Part shown: piece after piece, positions 58,680-64,000 of the stretch | How positions within the stretch are numbered: the first letter of the stretch is position 1 | Layout of the letters: each line of letters starts with the position of its first letter | DNA from: Phlyctochytrium arcticum | Taxonomy: Eukaryota; Chytridiomycota; Chytridiomycetes; Chytridiales; Chytridiaceae | Direction: 5' to 3' | Assembly: GCA_025602905.1 (NCBI GenBank) | Contig: JAHLKI010000019.1 | Coordinates: forward strand, 473,749 to 537,748 | Length of the DNA: 64,000 bases | The notes under the pieces: generated by a model | The model's database searches: none | What the model was told of the DNA's origin: nothing | Seen by the model: the letters and a program-made list of their open reading frames with translations, nothing else | Position numbers and translations under genes: made by a program

Positions 58680-61600
58680 CTCGCCCTGCGACCATCTGAA
58701 TAAACCACCCACAATACGCAACCTGGGAAGTTGCATCTCACTGTCCATTGTCCTCTCATCATCCTATACTACCATCCCGTTACATTTATTCAAGCCTCAG
58801 AATGTTCAGAGCTTTCTACCTCAATTACAATACACGCTCTGTTAGTCCATGTGACCTGTCTGTTTTTCATAGTCTTTCCGTTTCTTGCTCTCTCTTTCAG
58901 ATACCGTCTATTCTTTCCCTACCTTTCAAGTTTGATGCTGATTTTTCTGCTGGTACTCTTGGTTCCTGTCGTTCCAACGAGCCCGTTGCCAGATTTGTCC
59001 TGTCCTTCTAGCCTGTTCTGTCCACAAATTGCTACGCTACTAGGCTGCTATCCTTTTTTGTGACCTTGCTTTTTTTCCCCATCCAACCCTTCACTTCTCT
59101 TCCCGGTGTGTCCTGTTCTGTCCTGTTCCTTCCAATTTAATTTTTACCATGATTCCATTCCTGCCTGTTTTATGCTGTAAGACAGTATTTATTTGGATTG
59201 TCATTCTTTTGACCTTTTCTTTGCCCTTGAAAATTACCCTACCCTTCCTGATCTCATATCCTGACTGTTTCTTTACTCTCTGCAGTCTGTTGATGTACCT
59301 TTTTCCTCTACTTCTCTTTGGCTATCTCCTGCCTACGCCCGCATTTGTCAGAATCCCTTTTGCCAATGTGCCAGGCAGGACCTTCAAACTCGTTCTGTTC
59401 TGGGCTCTCCTAGCTACAGATTTGTTTTTTTGTTTTGTCTGGAGATCTGACTTTCTGCAGCCAACCATTCTTTATCATATACAGTCTTATGCATCTGCTC
59501 AATCTGTCTGGCAGATTATACAATTTCCGGACTTCTCCTTTCTAGGGCTATTGCTTATTCGGCTATATGCCCATATCTACGGGTTTTCCCCGAGCACCAA
59601 AAAAAGAGAGGAAGAGGGGAGAGAAGAGGGAAGAGAAGAGGACAAAGGGAAGAAGAAGGAGAGAGTTGCAGCTCTTTTCTGTGTCGTTTTCTACTGCTGC
59701 TGGCGAGAGCCGGGCTGATGGATTGGCAGCTCAAAATGGTGCATCTGGAGCGCAGCATGTACAACAACGTGGACTATTGATACAATCGAGGCCATTTACG
59801 CAGATAATACAATAAAAGTTCATGCTTATGTAGGAAGAAGGCATGTACGAGTACGCTGGATGGTATAGTAGGTCTCATACCTGGGCTTAGCCCCATGTCA
59901 AAAGGGTGCATATGCATTTCGAAATCATTCGAAAATCCCTCTGTAAATTCACAAGGATATGCACCTCTACGATATCCTCCTATTCCTGTGTTTGAAACTT
60001 CCACTAGCTGTATCGTCAATTAACGCAACGCGTAAAGGTCGTAAAGGTCAAATGAGAATCTATTCGATAGAAGCAAGGCGAGGAGACATCAGTGCTTGAT
60101 GTAGGAGAGCAAGTCTACGGGCGCGCCGGAAAGCAGTAACAACTGGGTATATTGTCCATCATGACGAGATTAAATGGGAACCTAGGATCTGAATAGACAT
60201 TAGAAAGAAGCATACAAATGCAGCGGACCTGATGTAAATAACTTAATGCGAGTGATCTTTTAGTCTGAATTTGTACAAAAGATGGCAGTGATCTATAGTT
60301 CACCTTTCTTCTGCCTTGCTGACAAGGAGATCGTTCAGTATCTTAGCAGGGTGCTTTTGCTCAGTGAGAGGGTTCTGGGATGGCAATCTTGAGAGGTCTC
60401 CTACATGCAAGACAATTTTCTACAGGGTCTGCTCAAACAAGCATCGTGCCGCTTTTGCACAAACATCCTCTGGCAGCATTCCAAATCTCAGGAGAAGAAG
60501 TCCAAGCTGATGCAGTCTGTGGGCACCTCTGGGGCACCTGTCCGTCCATCCCTGTTGGCCAGATGTTGGCCTGGGAATCCCCTTACATTGGTTCCAGCCC
60601 CTTATGATCTATGATTTGAACCCCTTACGATGCACGGTTGGAACCCCATACGTCATACCCATAGTTTGAACTGGTTTGAACCCCTTACAATGCGAAAACC
60701 CGCAGGTTCAGGCGTCTAGCCTATTCTTCTCTTCCCATTCTTTCTGTCCTGTCCTTTGTGCTTATCCTTACTCAGGATGAGTAGTTCATTTTGTATGTAT
60801 CTGTTTCCTTCTGCTCCTTTCTTTTCAGTTGGGCTGTGGTGTGACTCAAGCTAATATGTTGGATGTTGCTGTCCTTGAATTGCACTATCTCACAGATTAT
60901 AGCAACTTCTTTTTGCCTTGGCGGCCTGGCAGTCCTTATAAATTTGATGGTGAAACATTATTGGCTTACTGTCTGTTCTATTTTCCTTTTGAAATTGGAA
61001 ATCTGTCATTCATCTGCCACACCGGATACTTTGTCCCCCCATTCTTTGCCTTTCCTGTCCTTTTTGCTCGCAGATTTCTTTGCCCCTAAAGTCTGCCAAA
61101 TTGGTCCATCGCTTCATTTCCTTTTGGGGGCTTTCCTGTCTTTCTGCATGATTTGTCTTTGGACTGTACCTACTCCTGAAACCATCCTTGCTACTTAATG
61201 TTGACTCATTGAACATTTATGCTACACTTTTACTTTTAAGGCTGATGCATATGATTTTGTTCCCACCCTTGTTGTGTTGTCCTTTCTCCTATCTTCAACT
61301 TGGTCAGGCCTCTATATCTGACTTGTTTCCTTTCTATCTTTTCATCCCTACTGGACATATATGCAATGGCAACTCTTTTATGTTTCAACTTTTTATGTGA
61401 CCTTCCACTATCACTTTTGACTGGCTCTGGCAAAGGCAGATGTTATTCTGTCAACTCCGGTATAAATTCTCTGGCTCCATTCTCCTCCTACATTTTGCAT
61501 TTTGGAATACTAATGCTTTTGTCTTCCTCAAATGCCGATATAACATTCTCAACATCTCTTCTCTTTCCACTTCTCAAATTCTCTTCCTTCCGGGAAGGCA

Positions 61601-63504
61601 ATTTATTTCTTTTGCTGTTTCCGGTTTGTTAGCTTGCATTGTTGGCTTGCTCTTGAGAGAGAAGGCGTAAAAGCACCGCTGTGTACTTGTTTATTCTTTG
61701 AAGGATTTTCCTTGTCCACATAAATTAATCCAACATACAATTTGCCCTTGTTTCATATCAGGTGCTTTCCCTTTAGCTGTATACAGATGTCTTGGTTTCT
61801 TTTTCCATCTGCTAAGTTTTAAAGTACACCTGCCTGGCATCTTTACCCCTTCTCTGCCTACCTGCATTTTTCCACACTTGAAGCTTCCGCTGCACTTGCT
61901 CACTTGTGCCCCCTTTACTTTGCAGTATCTACCTCAACTTTTTCCACCCTCCTGATTTCTTGTACATCGACCTATGTTTTTGGCATGGGTCTCGTCATGA
62001 AGTCTCATAGTCCTTTTCCTCATGTTCTGTACCTTTGCACCAGGGGAATACTGCATTTGACAATCCAGAAAGGAAATGAAAGAAATAATGCAAGCAAGAT
62101 TGAGGTAACAAAGATACCGTACCTGGATGGCATGCACTCCATACCTTCCCTGCTTTGTTGCCTGTCCTTCCTGGCTTTGCCCTGCACCGTTCAATCTCAT
62201 TTATTGCTCACCTTCATGTCTTGTACTTCCACCATTTTATCAATTTTTAAAATGTTTGATTGCACTGTCCCAAAAAGTTCCCCCTATCTTACCCTTTTAT
62301 AAAGCAACACTTAAGACATCCAATGTGTCAATCAGAGTAAGAGACTTGCAGAAAAATATTGCCTATGAATTCTGTTCACTTTTCTAGACAATTTTACTCT
62401 TTGCTTACTCACTTCTCTTATCTTACTTCTTTCTTGTAATCCAGAAATGTCATTACTAACAGAATTACATCGAGCATTTCAGCCAGAGGCACAAGAATTT
62501 TGAAAAATAGCCTATGAGAACTGAATATTTGTTCTTTCTTAGCAACCAGCCCTCAAAAAATGCTTACTGTTGACATGCAATCTTTTACAGACCAAGCATA
62601 AATTCCACTGCCCTGTTGATCTTACACTTTCTCAAAATATTTGCTCTGATTACTTTTTCATTAACAAATGATTTCTGCTTCTGTCTCACACCTCTCATAT
62701 GGGCGCTCCTCCCCCTGGCTAGTACAGTGCATAGTTGCTCTTGAACTTTGCTGTCTTCCTTTGGATTTAAGTCCCCTTGTTAGATAGACTTATCTTCAGG
62801 TACATTGACAACAGACATCTGTAATGTAGGATTCTTTTCGATAATTTTGATCATTACTCCTTTCACAAGCAATATTTTGGACAAATTTCATCCTTTTATT
62901 GAGATTTCTGTTCCTTTGTACCAGTTATTCAGTCGATTTGAGTGCAATTTCAAAATAATGAGTTCTGCGTAGCTTAGCTTGAGTGCAATTCCAAAATGCC
63001 AGAGGTCTACCATCTGCCATCAATGTTACTGCCAAAAATGTAAAAGACAAAGTACCTATCTTATGCTAGGAGGATGATTGTATGGCTTCAAACCTCCCAA
63101 AGACTGATGTCCCAAAATCCTGTGGGCTGGCCTGTCATGATGCCCATCCCATGAGCGAGAGACAGGCAATGCATCCTTTGGGAATGCCTTATACCAGTCT
63201 TCTGCTTAAAAACAGATCAAGATCTGCCACCACTTCCGGCCCAATGTGGTCATCCACAGGTGTCATGTTCACCCTTGCAACTTGTCCTTTCCCCTTGATA
63301 AAGCCGCACCACCATGGCTGGCAAAGTAAAGGCTGGTTTGGATATACACCTGGTGCAAAGGGGGTGGGAGAGAATCAGTCTCAGCTCCTTGCCAGAATAT
63401 GCAGCCGTGTGGTTTGCTTCCCCTTCATTTTGCAATCAAGTTGTGCGTGCAGGTCAATCTTCTTCCCATGGCTAAACCAAAGGTTTTTAAAATGATGAGC
63501 AAGC
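58680..63504. repeat. Pyrimidine-rich repeat-like region without genes
   Basis: Nearly 5 kb in which the plus strand is strongly enriched in C and T (CCTGTCC, CTTTCC, TTTCTTTT) over long stretches, broken by a purine run at about 59600-59660. Apparent ORFs are hydrophobic (Phe/Leu/Ser) simply because of T-richness and show no domains. It starts with an LTR-like fragment containing GCAACCTGGGAAGTTGC (58718-58734). TTGAACCCCTTAC occurs as degenerate repeats at about 60615-60700. Probably degraded repeat DNA or a large non-coding element. Confidence 0.5.
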
Positions 63505-63568
63505 AGTTTTTAAAGAAAAATTTAGAAACCAAGATTTAGGTTGCTAAAACCATGGCTCAGAGGGTTAA
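63505..63568. repeat. Right end of piggyBac-like MITE family
   Basis: About 65 bp, AAAGAAAAATTTAG...TAAAACCATGGCTCAGAGGG-TTAA, match 29885-29948 with few changes, ending at the same TTAA. No left end found nearby, so the copy is longer, truncated or internally diverged. Confidence 0.7.
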
Positions 63569-64000
63569 AGGATGCAGCACTTTTTGTAATTAGCCCACTT
63601 GGCCAACCACTTCAACTCTGCAATTTTGGTGTTCACAGGAACATTTGCTTCTTTGCATTTTGTAGGTATTCAATTGATAGCGGCTAAAGGCATGGCTGTG
63701 CAACAACTTGTTGAGCAAGTGAAGGCTGCAATTTTGGAGAGTGATTGTCTCGACGGCTGAGAATTTCAGTTTTGGGCTTCCAGGAGCTTCAAGAGGGGCA
63801 AAGTTATGTGCAAGCTCTAGCAGGAAATATCTGGACCCTATCAAAGCGCAGCCATGCGCTCAGCCATTGGTCAGCCAATTGGAAATGGTGGCATTATTAT
63901 TTTTATATTGCTTCTACCTTGCTATTTCCCACAAACTTGCACATCACAGCCATTCAATTGTCTCTCCATTTCACCACATCGGGTGACATGATCCATCAAA
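63569..64000. other. No supported feature
   Basis: About 430 bp after the MITE end; no gene, RNA or repeat that I can support. Confidence 0.4.

Noticed and set aside
59149..59718. 189-aa ORF resembling a multi-pass membrane protein
   Set aside because: Hydrophobicity follows from T-richness of the strand; the tail is a purine-run translation (Glu/Arg/Lys). No family signature and it sits in repeat-like DNA.

Overview
This window comes from a eukaryotic nuclear genome, most likely a zoosporic (chytrid-type) fungus. Host genes are intron-rich, with short introns of about 25-110 nt and GT..AG borders. They include the axonemal radial-spoke protein CFAP206 and a BRK1/HSPC300-like subunit of the SCAR/WAVE actin complex. 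That pairing fits a fungus with flagellated, possibly crawling, spores. An asparagine synthetase close to fungal Asn1 fits the same placement.

Region 1 (1-18.6 kb) is ordinary gene-dense host DNA. In order it holds a secreted fasciclin-domain protein (minus strand, cut by the window edge), a PWWP-domain protein (plus), an unrecognised two- or three-exon coiled-coil protein (plus), a small hypothetical (minus), CFAP206 (minus, 12 exons, 622 aa), a membrane-segment protein (plus), a BRK1-like protein (minus), a TUG/UBX4 homologue (plus, 7 exons) and asparagine synthetase (minus, 7 exons). I rebuilt the exon structures by hand from splice sites and family similarity.

Region 2 (18.6-43.3 kb) is a nest of transposons: a near-pristine Ty1/copia element (Copia-A), a MULE inserted with an 8-9 bp duplication inside a piggyBac-like MITE that sits between TTAA sites, a chromodomain Ty3/gypsy element (Gypsy-A) with matching LTRs and a canonical -1 slippery site, and a second copia (Copia-B) whose gag and pol are separated only by an in-frame UGA.

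Region 3 (43.35-58.7 kb) is bounded by two 213-bp LTRs of a second gypsy family (Gypsy-B), but most of what lies between them is foreign. At about 43.99-51.11 kb is an AT-rich block carrying genes of a small double-jelly-roll DNA virus (polinton-like virus/virophage type): probable major and minor capsid proteins, FtsK/A32-type packaging ATPase, archaeo-eukaryotic primase domain, D12-class adenine methyltransferase, small ORFs and a tRNA-like gene. It is broken: ATPase and primase are both truncated at one internal junction, and the methyltransferase is cut where a MULE transposase fragment begins. The left flank has a 68-bp perfect palindrome and six TGACACG motifs. To the right lie a truncated MULE, unidentified exon-like sequence and a decayed Gypsy-B pol.

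Region 4 (58.7-64 kb) is pyrimidine-rich DNA without a credible gene, apparently repeat-derived, and contains one end of the same piggyBac-like MITE family.

The most interesting system is the viral element and its non-coding repeats. Family calls for the capsid genes rest on pattern recognition and need a profile or structure search.
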